Origin: Cellulomonas dongxiuzhuiae
GTDB lineage: Bacteria; Actinomycetota; Actinomycetes; Actinomycetales; Cellulomonadaceae
DNA: 64,000 bases
Direction: 5' to 3'
Assembly: GCF_018623035.1 (NCBI RefSeq)
Contig: NZ_CP076023.1
Coordinates: 372,001 to 436,000, forward strand
This document shows positions 48,653 to 57,294 of the stretch, one piece after another. The position numbers and the translations under genes were made by a program. The notes under the pieces are model-generated. The model searched no databases. It was not told where the DNA came from and saw only the letters and a program-made list of their open reading frames with translations. Positions within the stretch are counted from its first letter, which is position 1. Each line of letters begins with the position of its first letter.

Positions 48653-50542
48653 GTGACCGACGCCCCCGTACGCTCCCCGCTCGGCTCGCACGACATCGCC
48701 GTGGACCGTGAGCGGGTGCGTCGCCGGCGCGTGATCCGGCTGTGCCTCGTCGTGCTGGTCCTCGAGGCGTACGTGGTGTGGTCGGCGCTGACCGGGCGCC
48801 CGCTCGTCGTGCTGCCGGACGTGGACCCCCTGGTCATCGCGCCCGTGCTGTTCTTCGTGGCGCTCATCGCGCTGCTCGTGGGGACGCAGGTGGGCGCCGG
48901 GCGCTCGCCGCACGTCACCTACCGGCCCGAGCAGGTCGACGTCACGCTCGACGACGTCGTGGGCATCGACCCGATCGTCGACGACGTGCGCCGGTCCATC
49001 GACCTGTTCCAGACGCACCGCCGGTTCGCCGACCAGATGGGCGGCACGCCGCGGCGCGGCATCCTCTTCGAGGGGCCGCCCGGGACGGGCAAGACGCTCA
49101 CGGCCAAGGCGATGGCCGCCGAGGCGGGCGTGCCGTTCCTGTTCGTCTCGGCGACGAGCTTCCAGTCGATGTACTACGGCGCGACGGCGCGCAAGATCCG
49201 CACCTACTTCAAGGCGCTGCGCACCGCGGCCCGCAAGGAGGGCGGCGCGATCGGGTTCATCGAGGAGATCGACGCGATCGCGCTGCGTCGTGGCGGCGTG
49301 CTGGGGGCGGACCCGACCGCGGCGTTCGTGGCCCTGCCGTCGCCGTCGGCGATGCTGGCCGGCCAGGGCACGGGGGTCGTGCGCAACGCGATGATCTCCG
49401 AGGGCACGGGGGTCGTGCGCAACGCGATGATCTCCGAGGGCACGGGCGGCGTGGTCAACGAGCTGCTGGTGCAGATGCAGTCGTTCGACGAGCCCGTCGG
49501 CTCCGACAAGATCTACAACCGGCTCGTCGCGGCGGTGAACCTGCTGCTGCCGTCGCACCGTCAGCTCATGCAGCGCCGGCCCACGCGCGCGCCGATCCTG
49601 CTCATCGCGGCGACCAACCGCGCCGACCACCTCGACCCGGCGCTGCTGCGCCCGGGTCGCTTCGACCGGCGGCTCACGTTCAACCCGCCGGACGCGCACG
49701 GGCGGCGGGCGCTCGTCGACCACTTCCTCGCCCGGCGGTCCCACCACCCCGAGCTCGACGAGCCCGCTGTGCGTGACCGCGTCGCCGCCGCGACCAGCGG
49801 CTGGACGCCCGTGATGGTCGAGCACCTGCTCGACGAGGCGCTGGTCAACGCGCTGCGCCGCGGCGACGACGCGATGTCGTTCGTCGACGTGGAGCAGGCG
49901 CGCATCACCGAGCTCGTCGGTCTCGGGCATCCCGTGACGTACACGCAGACGGAGCGCACGCTGATCGCGACGCACGAGGCGGGGCACGCGGTGACGGCGT
50001 GGCTCGTCGCGCCGAACCGCAACCTCGAGGTCCTGACGATCGTCAAGCGCGGCTCGGCCCTCGGCCTGCTCGCCCACGGCGACTGCGAGGAGGTCTACAC
50101 CCACACGCACTACGACCTGCGGGCGCTCGTGCAGATCGCGATGGGCGGCTGGGTGGCCGAGGAGCTGTTCTTCGGCCAGACGACGACGGGGCCGGCGTCC
50201 GACCTCGCGGCGGCGACGCGCACGGCGGCGCAGATGGTCGGGGCGGCCGGCATGACCGGCTCGCTGGTGTCGTTCGCGGCGACCGACCGGGACCTGGTGT
50301 CCGCGGTCATCGCCGACCGCTCGGCGCGGGCGCAGCTCGAGGAGGTCCTCGACGGTGCGCGCGGCACGGTGCGCCGGTTGCTCGCGAGCAACCGGGACCT
50401 CGTCGAGGCGCTGCGCGACGCGCTCCTGGAGCGGCACGAGCTGGTCGGCGAGGAGATCACGTCGGTGCTGGAGAAGGCGGTCACGGCACGGCCCGATGGC
50501 GTGCGTCCGGTGTCGCCCGGTGAGCACCTGCGGATCGCCTGA
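48653..50542 (+). CDS. FtsH-like membrane AAA+ zinc metalloprotease
   Basis: 629 residues. Two N-terminal transmembrane helices (about 28-48 and 58-80) precede an AAA+ domain with Walker A GPPGTGKT at 141-148, Walker B FIEEIDAI at 202-209 (the usual first Asp is Glu) and ATNRADHLDPALLRPGRFDR as second region of homology. A protease domain carries HEAGH at 441-445 and a third zinc ligand Asp517 in GPASDLAAAT. It is more divergent than housekeeping FtsH, with an unusual pore loop (SMYYG for FVG), and a long insert (about 212-290) after Walker B. The insert holds a perfect tandem duplication of GTGVVRNAMISE. It may be a paralogue with narrower substrates. Confidence 0.87.
   Translation: MTDAPVRSPLGSHDIAVDRERVRRRRVIRLCLVVLVLEAYVVWSALTGRPLVVLPDVDPLVIAPVLFFVALIALLVGTQVGAGRSPHVTYRPEQVDVTLDDVVGIDPIVDDVRRSIDLFQTHRRFADQMGGTPRRGILFEGPPGTGKTLTAKAMAAEAGVPFLFVSATSFQSMYYGATARKIRTYFKALRTAARKEGGAIGFIEEIDAIALRRGGVLGADPTAAFVALPSPSAMLAGQGTGVVRNAMISEGTGVVRNAMISEGTGGVVNELLVQMQSFDEPVGSDKIYNRLVAAVNLLLPSHRQLMQRRPTRAPILLIAATNRADHLDPALLRPGRFDRRLTFNPPDAHGRRALVDHFLARRSHHPELDEPAVRDRVAAATSGWTPVMVEHLLDEALVNALRRGDDAMSFVDVEQARITELVGLGHPVTYTQTERTLIATHEAGHAVTAWLVAPNRNLEVLTIVKRGSALGLLAHGDCEEVYTHTHYDLRALVQIAMGGWVAEELFFGQTTTGPASDLAAATRTAAQMVGAAGMTGSLVSFAATDRDLVSAVIADRSARAQLEEVLDGARGTVRRLLASNRDLVEALRDALLERHELVGEEITSVLEKAVTARPDGVRPVSPGEHLRIA
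49367..49438. repeat. Perfect 36-bp tandem duplication in the FtsH-like gene
   Basis: 49367-49402 and 49403-49438 are identical base for base and in frame, adding 12 residues (GTGVVRNAMISE twice). It is followed by a partial third GGCACGGGC. See findings. Confidence 0.95.
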
Positions 50543-50622
50543 CCGGCGGTCGCGGGGACGGGTGCGCGGGCGGGCCGACCAGGGCCGTTGGTCCTTGGCG
50601 AGCGTCCATATCGTGAGACGAT

Positions 50623-50648
50623 GAGGGGGCCGGCGACCCCGGCCCCTC
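50623..50648 (+). terminator. GC-rich hairpin after the FtsH-like gene, upstream of the small membrane protein
   Basis: GAGGGG(G)CCGG pairs with CCGGCCCCTC with one bulged G. It could terminate the FtsH-like transcript or act as an attenuator of the next gene. Confidence 0.45.
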
Positions 50649-50681
50649 GTATCCATCGCACTCACAAGGAGCGTTACCGCC

Positions 50682-50909
50682 GTGTCCGCCGTCACCTGGC
50701 ATCGTCGTCCGACGACCGCCGCCCTTCCCCTGCGCACCCGTCTGCGCCACCTCAACGAGACCATCCGCTGGGCGCCCGCCCCGTACTTCGAGGGATCCGC
50801 CCGGCAGCGCCTGCGCTACGTCGGCTACCTGCTGGGCTCCGTGCTCGCCTGGACCGTCGGTGGCCTGGTCGTCGTCGCGGCCCTGGGCCGCGCGCTCACG
50901 TCGGTCTGA
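50682..50909 (+). CDS. Small single-pass membrane protein
   Basis: 75 residues from a GTG start with AAGGAG about 13 nt upstream. A basic first half (HRRPTTAALPLRTRLRHL), then one hydrophobic helix (about 49-68) and a short tail ending RALTSV. No family recognised; it may be a small protein tied to the membrane, and it sits directly after the FtsH-like gene on the same strand. Confidence 0.5.
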   Translation: MSAVTWHRRPTTAALPLRTRLRHLNETIRWAPAPYFEGSARQRLRYVGYLLGSVLAWTVGGLVVVAALGRALTSV

Positions 50910-51248
50910 CCGACGTCCCGTGCCGGGCGTGCAGCGACGCGCACCCGGCACGGCCCGGCGGGCCACGGCCCGCCCGCACCCCTTCGGGTGATGTGAGGGT
51001 GGCGCCACACCTCTCGTCCGGGGGTGTCGTGCCGAGGCGCGCGTGCGCCCGAGGCCGACCATCCGGACATCCCGTGCGAAGCGCCTGTGGACGGACATGG
51101 GGACGACGCGCCATCCCCTGTGCACACGCGTGTGGGCGGCCCCGGCGTGTCGTGCGGCGGGGCGGCGTCGTCGCACGTCAGAGGGTGCTGCCGGTGTCCA
51201 CAGGGGGTGGGTGACTGAGCCCACAGGGTGAAGAACGACACGGCTGTA

Positions 51249-51296
51249 ACACAACACTTAGTAGTGACTTGCGATGTCAGACCCCAGGTGTAGTGT
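51249..51296 (+). promoter_or_regulatory. Probable NrdR box pair upstream of nrdHIEF
   Basis: ACACAACACTTAGTAG (51249-51264) and ACCCCAGGTGTAGTGT (51281-51296) each match about 11 of 16 positions of the NrdR consensus ACACwATATATwGTGT. Their starts are 32 bp apart, about three turns, the spacing NrdR dimers need. NrdR represses ribonucleotide reductase genes when dATP is high. Confidence 0.5.
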
Positions 51297-51339
51297 CTAC
51301 ATCGACGGCTCGCCCCGAACCACACGGGTGTCACGCGGG

Positions 51340-51394
51340 CCTCGTCAGCAGGTCGGAAGGCTCCCTCCGGGGGGCGTCCGGAGGGCCGACGAGG
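51340..51394 (+). promoter_or_regulatory. Nested stem-loop in the nrdH leader
   Basis: Outer stem CCTCGTC (51340-51346) with GACGAGG (51388-51394) encloses an inner 8-bp stem CCCTCCGG (51363-51370) with CCGGAGGG (51378-51385). The leader between the NrdR-like boxes and nrdH is about 175 nt. It may be a structured 5' UTR. Confidence 0.4.
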
Positions 51395-51472
51395 ACGACG
51401 CGCGCACCCCACCCCCGGGTGACGCGGCCGGCATGACGACCACTCACAGACCACGAGCTCGGGGGAGCAGAC

Positions 51473-51718
51473 ATGACCATCACGGTGTACAGCAAGCCGG
51501 CCTGCGTGCAGTGCACGGCGACGTACCGCGCCCTCGACAAGCTCGGCCACGACTACACGGTCGTCGACATCTCGCAGGACGCCGACGCGCGTGACTACGT
51601 GATGTCGCTCGGCCACCTCCAGGCGCCCGTCGTCGTCGTCGGCGCGGAGAACTGGTCGGGCTACCGTCCCGACCGCATCAAGGCTCTCGCGGAGAAGCTG
51701 GCGACGCAGGTCGCCTGA
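51473..51718 (+). CDS. nrdH: NrdH redoxin
   Basis: 81 residues, glutaredoxin-like fold with thioredoxin-like chemistry. The active-site pair is CVQC at 11-14, followed by VVDISQDADARDYV and an APVVVVG cis-Pro strand near 51-57. It reduces NrdE after each turnover using NADPH and thioredoxin reductase. GGGGGAG precedes the ATG. First gene of nrdHIEF. Confidence 0.97.
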   Translation: MTITVYSKPACVQCTATYRALDKLGHDYTVVDISQDADARDYVMSLGHLQAPVVVVGAENWSGYRPDRIKALAEKLATQVA

Positions 51719-51805
51719 CGTCGGCGGGCCTCCCGGCCCGTCGCCCCGCACGCCCCGGGCCGACGCATGGCTCACGCCGCGTCGGCCCGGCGGGCATTCG
51801 AGAAC

Positions 51806-51839
51806 AGGCCGACCGGCACCCTGCGGTGCCGGTCGGCCT
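51806..51839 (+). terminator. Strong hairpin between nrdH and nrdI
   Basis: A perfect 15-bp stem (51806-51820 and 51825-51839) with loop CTGC, about 90 nt after nrdH and 78 nt before nrdI. It could terminate part of the transcripts, giving excess NrdH over NrdI/E/F. Confidence 0.65.
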
Positions 51840-51916
51840 GCACCCGGCAGTCGATCGGGGCTTCGGCGTGCCGGAGGCCCGGTCGTCCACCACAGGTCGC
51901 GGACAAGGAGGCGGAC

Positions 51917-52333
51917 GTGGCACAGCTCGTCTACTTCTCGTCCGCGTCGGATAACACCCACCGCTTCGTGCAGAAGCTCGGGCTGTCGGCGCAGCGCATC
52001 CCGCTGCGGCCGACCGACGGGTTCCTGCACGTGAGCGAGCCGTACGTGCTCGTCGTCCCCACCTACGGCGGGGGCAACGAGGGCGGCGCCGTGCCACGCC
52101 AGGTCGTCAAGTTCCTCAACGACGAGGACAACCGTGCGCTGATCCGCGGCGTCATCGCGGCCGGCAACACGAACTTCGGAGAGGCGTACTGCATCGCGGG
52201 CGACATCGTGGCCACCAAGTGCCACGTGCCGTACCTGTACGCCTTCGAGCTCATGGGAACCACTGAGGACGTCAACCGCGTCCGTGAGGGATTGGGAAGA
52301 TTTTGGCAGCGACAGTCGCGGATACCCGCGTAG
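51917..52333 (+). CDS. nrdI: NrdI flavodoxin
   Basis: 138 residues. [19 protein letters not shown] is the FMN phosphate-binding loop, followed by [18 protein letters not shown] and [17 protein letters not shown]. NrdI supplies the oxidant that builds the dimanganese-tyrosyl radical cofactor of NrdF. The GTG at 51917 has AAGGAGG at a good distance. Its end overlaps the nrdE start by 31 bp. Confidence 0.96.
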   Translation: MAQLVYFSSASDNTHRFVQKLGLSAQRIPLRPTDGFLHVSEPYVLVVPTYGGGNEGGAVPRQVVKFLNDEDNRALIRGVIAAGNTNFGEAYCIAGDIVATKCHVPYLYAFELMGTTEDVNRVREGLGRFWQRQSRIPA

Positions 52334-54450
52334 ACCTGACGGGGCTGGACTACCACGCCCTCAACGCGATGCTCAACCTCTACGACGCGGACGGGAAGAT
52401 CCAGTTCGACGCCGACCGGCAGGCCGCGCGCGAGTTCTTCCTGCAGCACGTCAACCAGAACACGGTCTTCTTCCACGACCTCGAGGAGAAGCTCGACTAC
52501 CTGGTCGAGAACAAGTACTACGACCCGGCCGTGCTCGCGCAGTACGACCGCGCGTTCGTCAAGTCGCTCTTCCAGCACGCGTACTCGAAGAAGTTCCGCT
52601 TCCAGACCTTCCTCGGCGCGTTCAAGTACTACACCTCGTACACGCTCAAGACGTTCGACGGCAAGCGGTACCTCGAGCGCTTCGAGGACCGCGTGACGAT
52701 GGTCGCGCTGTCCCTGGCGGAGGGTGACGAGACGTTCGCGTCCCACCTGGTCGACGAGATCGTCTCCGGTCGCTTCCAGCCGGCGACGCCGACGTTCCTC
52801 AACCTCGGCAAGGCGCAGCGCGGCGAGCCCGTCTCCTGCTTCCTGCTGCGCATCGAGGACAACATGGAGTCCATCGCGCGCGGCATCAACTCCGCGCTGC
52901 AGCTCTCCAAGCGCGGCGGCGGCGTGGCGCTGCTGCTGTCGAACATCCGCGAGCACGGTGCGCCCATCAAGCACATCGAGAACCAGTCGTCCGGCGTCAT
53001 CCCCGTGATGAAGCTGCTCGAGGACTCGTTCAGCTACGCCAACCAGCTCGGTGCCCGCCAGGGCGCCGGCGCCGTGTACCTGCACGCGCACCACCCGGAC
53101 ATCTACCGCTTCCTCGACACCAAGCGCGAGAACGCGGACGAGAAGATCCGCATCAAGACCCTGTCGCTCGGCGTCGTCATCCCGGACATCACGTTCGACC
53201 TGGCGAAGAAGAACGAGCCCATGTACCTCTTCTCGCCGTACGACGTCGAGCGCGTCTACGGCGTGCCGTTCGCCGACGTGAACGTCACCGAGAAGTACTA
53301 CGAGATGGTCGACGACGCGCGCATCCGCAAGACCAAGATCAACGCGCGCGAGTTCTTCCAGACCCTCGCGGAGATCCAGTTCGAGTCCGGCTACCCGTAC
53401 GTCATGTTCGAGGACACGGTGAACCGGGCCAACCCGATCGAGGGCAAGATCACGCACTCGAACCTGTGCTCGGAGATCCTGCAGGTCTCCACCCCGTCGA
53501 CGTACAACGAGGACCTGTCGTACGCCGAGGTCGGTCGCGACATCTCGTGCAACCTCGGGTCGATGAACATCGCGCTGTCGATGGACTCCCCGGACCTGGG
53601 CAAGACCGTCGAGACCGCGATCCGCGCGCTGACCGCGGTGTCCGACCAGACGAGCATCGAGTCGGTGCCGTCCATCAAGAAGGCCAACGCGGGCGGCCAC
53701 GCCATCGGCCTGGGGCAGATGAACCTGCACGGGTACCTGGCGCGCGAGCGGATCCACTACGGGTCCGACGAGGGCCTCGACTTCACGAACATCTACTTCT
53801 ACACCGTCGCGTACCACGCGATCCGCGCGTCGAACCTCCTCGCCCAGGAGCGCGGCGAGAGGTTCTACGGGTTCGAGCGCTCGACGTACGCGACCGGCGA
53901 GTACTTCACCAAGTACGTCGAGCGGGAGTGGAAGCCGCGCACCGCGCGCGTCCAGGCGCTGTTCGACGAGGCCGGCGTCCGGATCCCCACGCAGGACGAC
54001 TGGCGGCTGCTCGCCGCGCTCGTCGCCGAGCACGGCCTGTACAACCAGAACCTGCAGGCCGTCCCGCCGACCGGGTCGATCTCCTACATCAACCACTCGA
54101 CGAGCTCGATCCACCCGATCGCCTCGAAGATCGAGATCCGCAAGGAGGGCAAGATCGGGCGCGTCTACTACCCGGCGCCCTTCATGACGAACGACAACCT
54201 CGAGTACTACGCCGACGCGTACGAGATCGGGTTCGAGAAGGTCATCGACACCTACGCCGAGGCGACGCAGCACGTCGACCAGGGCCTGTCGCTCACGCTC
54301 TTCTTCAAGGACACCGCCACCACGCGCGACCTCAACCGGGCGCAGATCTACGCGTGGAAGAAGGGCATCAAGACCATCTACTACATCCGCCTGCGGCAGA
54401 TGGCGCTCGAGGGCACCGAGGTCGAGGGCTGCGTCAGCTGCATGCTGTGA
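52303..54450 (+). CDS. nrdE: Class Ib ribonucleotide reductase alpha subunit
   Basis: 715 residues. NrdE converts ribonucleoside diphosphates to deoxy forms. Visible: [17 protein letters not shown] at the start, the active-site Cys in [20 protein letters not shown], the NLCSEIL segment with its Cys and Glu, the [15 protein letters not shown] loop and the C-terminal redox pair CVSC (reduced by NrdH). It starts at a TTG at 52303 with GGGAAGA just upstream. The TTG is needed because the residues after it are conserved in NrdE and lie before the first internal ATG. Confidence 0.96.
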   Translation: MAATVADTRVDLTGLDYHALNAMLNLYDADGKIQFDADRQAAREFFLQHVNQNTVFFHDLEEKLDYLVENKYYDPAVLAQYDRAFVKSLFQHAYSKKFRFQTFLGAFKYYTSYTLKTFDGKRYLERFEDRVTMVALSLAEGDETFASHLVDEIVSGRFQPATPTFLNLGKAQRGEPVSCFLLRIEDNMESIARGINSALQLSKRGGGVALLLSNIREHGAPIKHIENQSSGVIPVMKLLEDSFSYANQLGARQGAGAVYLHAHHPDIYRFLDTKRENADEKIRIKTLSLGVVIPDITFDLAKKNEPMYLFSPYDVERVYGVPFADVNVTEKYYEMVDDARIRKTKINAREFFQTLAEIQFESGYPYVMFEDTVNRANPIEGKITHSNLCSEILQVSTPSTYNEDLSYAEVGRDISCNLGSMNIALSMDSPDLGKTVETAIRALTAVSDQTSIESVPSIKKANAGGHAIGLGQMNLHGYLARERIHYGSDEGLDFTNIYFYTVAYHAIRASNLLAQERGERFYGFERSTYATGEYFTKYVEREWKPRTARVQALFDEAGVRIPTQDDWRLLAALVAEHGLYNQNLQAVPPTGSISYINHSTSSIHPIASKIEIRKEGKIGRVYYPAPFMTNDNLEYYADAYEIGFEKVIDTYAEATQHVDQGLSLTLFFKDTATTRDLNRAQIYAWKKGIKTIYYIRLRQMALEGTEVEGCVSCML

Positions 54451-54486
54451 CGCTCTGACCTGCGACAACGCCTTCGACGAGACTGA

Positions 54487-55482
<996 letters not shown>

Positions 55483-55493
55483 GTCCGGCGTGA

Positions 55494-55538
55494 GGCCGCC
55501 GTGGCCCCCATGACCTGCTGGTCACGGTCACGGCGGCC
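55494..55538 (+). terminator. Nested hairpin after nrdF
   Basis: GGCCGCCGTG (55494-55503) pairs perfectly with CACGGCGGCC (55529-55538), and inside it TGACC (55511-55515) pairs with GGTCA (55520-55524). It follows the nrdF stop by 11 bp and separates it from the convergent hydrolase. Confidence 0.7.
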
Positions 55539-55620
55539 ACGGTGCTGTGGTGCCTGCGGGAGGCGTGCTCGATCGCGACCCGGGCCGGTTCGTGCGGGCG
55601 GTGACCGCCGTCTGCCGGCG

Positions 55621-56481
55621 CTAGAACGTGCGACGCCAGTCCCGGATCGAGGCCGCGACCTCCTCGAGGTGCGTCTCGAGCAGGAAGTGCCCCGCGTCGA
55701 GCAGCTCGACCCGCGCGCCGGGCGCGTCCCGCGCGAACGCCTCGGCGCCGGCCGCCGCGAAGATCTCGTCGTTGCGGCCCCAGATGGCGAGCACCGGGAC
55801 GCCGGACGTGCGGAGCCAGTCGTGCAGCGCGGGGTAGAGGTCGCGGTTGCTCGCGTAGTCGCGGAAGAGGTCCAGCTGGACGAGGTCCTGGCCGGGTCGC
55901 TGCAGCAGCGTGATGTCGTGCTCCCACGCGTCGGGGTCGACCAGTGTCGGGTCGGGTACGCCGTGCGTGTACTGCCACTCGACCGCCGCCCGTCCCAGCG
56001 CGGGGCGCAGCGCGTCCCGCGTACTCGTCGTCCGGTGGGCCGCGTCGGCCCAGATCGGCTCCCAGAAGGCCGGGACGAAACCTTCCTCGTACGCGTTGCC
56101 GTTCTGCGAGATGACGCCCTCGACGGCGGTGGGGTCGGCCAGTGCGAGGCGCCAGGCGATCGGCGCGCCGTAGTCCTGGACGTACACCGTGTACCGCTCG
56201 ACGCCGAGTGCCTGGACGAACGCCGCGGTCACGTCGGCGAGGGCGTCGAAGGTGTAGTCGAAGTCCTCGGCGGACGGTGCCGACGAGCGGCCGAACCCGA
56301 TGTGGTCCGGGGCGATGACGCGGTACGTGTCCGACAGGGCCGGGATGAGGTGGCGGAACATGTGGGAGCTCGTCGGGTACCCGTGCAGGAGCAGGATCAC
56401 CGGGGCGTCCTGCGGCCCCGCCTCGCGGTAGAACACCTCGAGACCGCCGACGGTGACGGTGCGGTGGTGCGTCCGGGACAT
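55621..56481 (-). CDS. Alpha/beta hydrolase with Asp nucleophile (epoxide hydrolase/haloalkane dehalogenase type)
   Basis: 286 residues. The oxyanion HGYP is at 33-36. The nucleophile elbow is VQDYGAP, so the nucleophile is Asp103, not Ser; this points to epoxide hydrolases or haloalkane dehalogenases. The acid is probably Asp238 (GRNDEI) and the His is H265 (DAGHFLLE). The cap domain includes WEPIWADAAHR. Substrate unknown. It is divergent from the CGNR regulator at 56583, which may control it. Confidence 0.88.
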   Translation of the reverse strand: MSRTHHRTVTVGGLEVFYREAGPQDAPVILLLHGYPTSSHMFRHLIPALSDTYRVIAPDHIGFGRSSAPSAEDFDYTFDALADVTAAFVQALGVERYTVYVQDYGAPIAWRLALADPTAVEGVISQNGNAYEEGFVPAFWEPIWADAAHRTTSTRDALRPALGRAAVEWQYTHGVPDPTLVDPDAWEHDITLLQRPGQDLVQLDLFRDYASNRDLYPALHDWLRTSGVPVLAIWGRNDEIFAAAGAEAFARDAPGARVELLDAGHFLLETHLEEVAASIRDWRRTF

Positions 56482-56582
56482 GACTAACCCCTATCAGTTG
56501 ATTAAGTGGTTAGCGGACCGTAGCATCAGGTCGTGACGTCGGCAACGGTCGACGTGGAGCCGGTGGCGTCGGAGGTGCGGGG
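56482..56582. promoter_or_regulatory. Divergent region between hydrolase and CGNR gene
   Basis: CTAACC (56484-56489) and GGTTAG (56508-56513) form an inverted repeat with an 18-bp spacer. The CTAACC core also occurs at the other CGNR gene (10449-10488). On the plus strand GGAGG precedes the CGNR ATG at 56583. Confidence 0.45.
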
Positions 56583-57083
56583 ATGGTGGAGGACGAGGAC
56601 CTGCTGCTGGCGGTGCTCAACAGCAGCCCAGTGGTCGACGGCGCAGTCACCGAAGAGCTCGAGGGCGCGGCAGGGCGCGAGCTCGTCGCCCGCTTCGGGG
56701 GAGCGGGGACGGCGTCCGAGCTGGCGAGCGTTCGGCGGGCCCGCGCTGCCCTGCACGCGGTGATCCGGGGGCAGGACGACGCGCAGGAGCAGGTGGCCGC
56801 GATGCTCCGCAACGCCTCGCTCGTGCCGGAGGTGACGGCGACGGGCGTCCGGTGGGAGCTCAGCGCCCCCGCGGACGAGCGGCTCGCGGCGCGCGCCGTC
56901 ATGGCGTGGTCGCGGGTCCAGCAGGAGCTGCCCGGGCGCCTGCGCCCGTGCGCGAACGACGAGTGCAACCTCTTCCTGGTGGACCACAGCCGTCCCGGCA
57001 CCGCGAAGTGGTGCTCCATGGCGGTGTGCGGCAACCGGATGAAGGTCCGCAGCCACGCGGAGCGCGCCCGCCGCGGGGCGTGA
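56583..57083 (+). CDS. CGNR zinc-finger transcriptional regulator (ABATE domain)
   Basis: 166 residues. The ABATE-like first part contains DLLLAVLNSSPVVDG and a Leu/Ala-rich helix pair. The zf-CGNR module near 128-150 reads RPCANDECNLFLVDHSR, then AKWCSMAVCGNRMKVR with the four Cys. It is a paralogue of the regulator at 9890 and shares the divergent-neighbour arrangement, here with the alpha/beta hydrolase. The start is fixed by GGAGG 7 nt upstream. Confidence 0.88.
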   Translation: MVEDEDLLLAVLNSSPVVDGAVTEELEGAAGRELVARFGGAGTASELASVRRARAALHAVIRGQDDAQEQVAAMLRNASLVPEVTATGVRWELSAPADERLAARAVMAWSRVQQELPGRLRPCANDECNLFLVDHSRPGTAKWCSMAVCGNRMKVRSHAERARRGA

Positions 57084-57240
57084 GCAGTCAGTCTCTTCCC
57101 GCGGGGCCATCCTCGCGGCGCAACCCACTACCCCTGGCTCGGGGGGCCCGGCGTGGTCCGTGGGTGCGGTCAGCTCCTACCTCGACGACCGGGACGGGCC
57201 CTCCCCGAAGGGGGATGAGCCGGATCGACTCGGTGCGCCG

Positions 57241-57280
57241 CGACGAGGGGCGGGCGCCGGTGGCAGCCCGCCCCTCGTCG
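57241..57280. terminator. Bidirectional terminator between CGNR gene and the surface protein
   Basis: CGACGAGGGGCGGGC (57241-57255) pairs perfectly with its complement (57266-57280), 15 bp with a 10-nt loop. It lies between two convergent genes and can serve both. Confidence 0.75.
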
Positions 57281-57294
57281 GGTGGCCGGCTCGC

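Larger units (their letters stand above)
50910..51472. other. 560-bp region: nrd promoter and leader, no gene
   Basis: I see no protein gene. The right half holds two NrdR-like boxes (51249-51264 and 51281-51296) and a nested stem-loop leader (51340-51394). The left half is GC-rich without recognisable structure. Confidence 0.5.

Noticed and set aside
50910..51472. Cobalamin riboswitch in the nrd leader
   Set aside because: Class Ib reductase is not B12-dependent and I see no B12-box-like sequence; the stems are simple.
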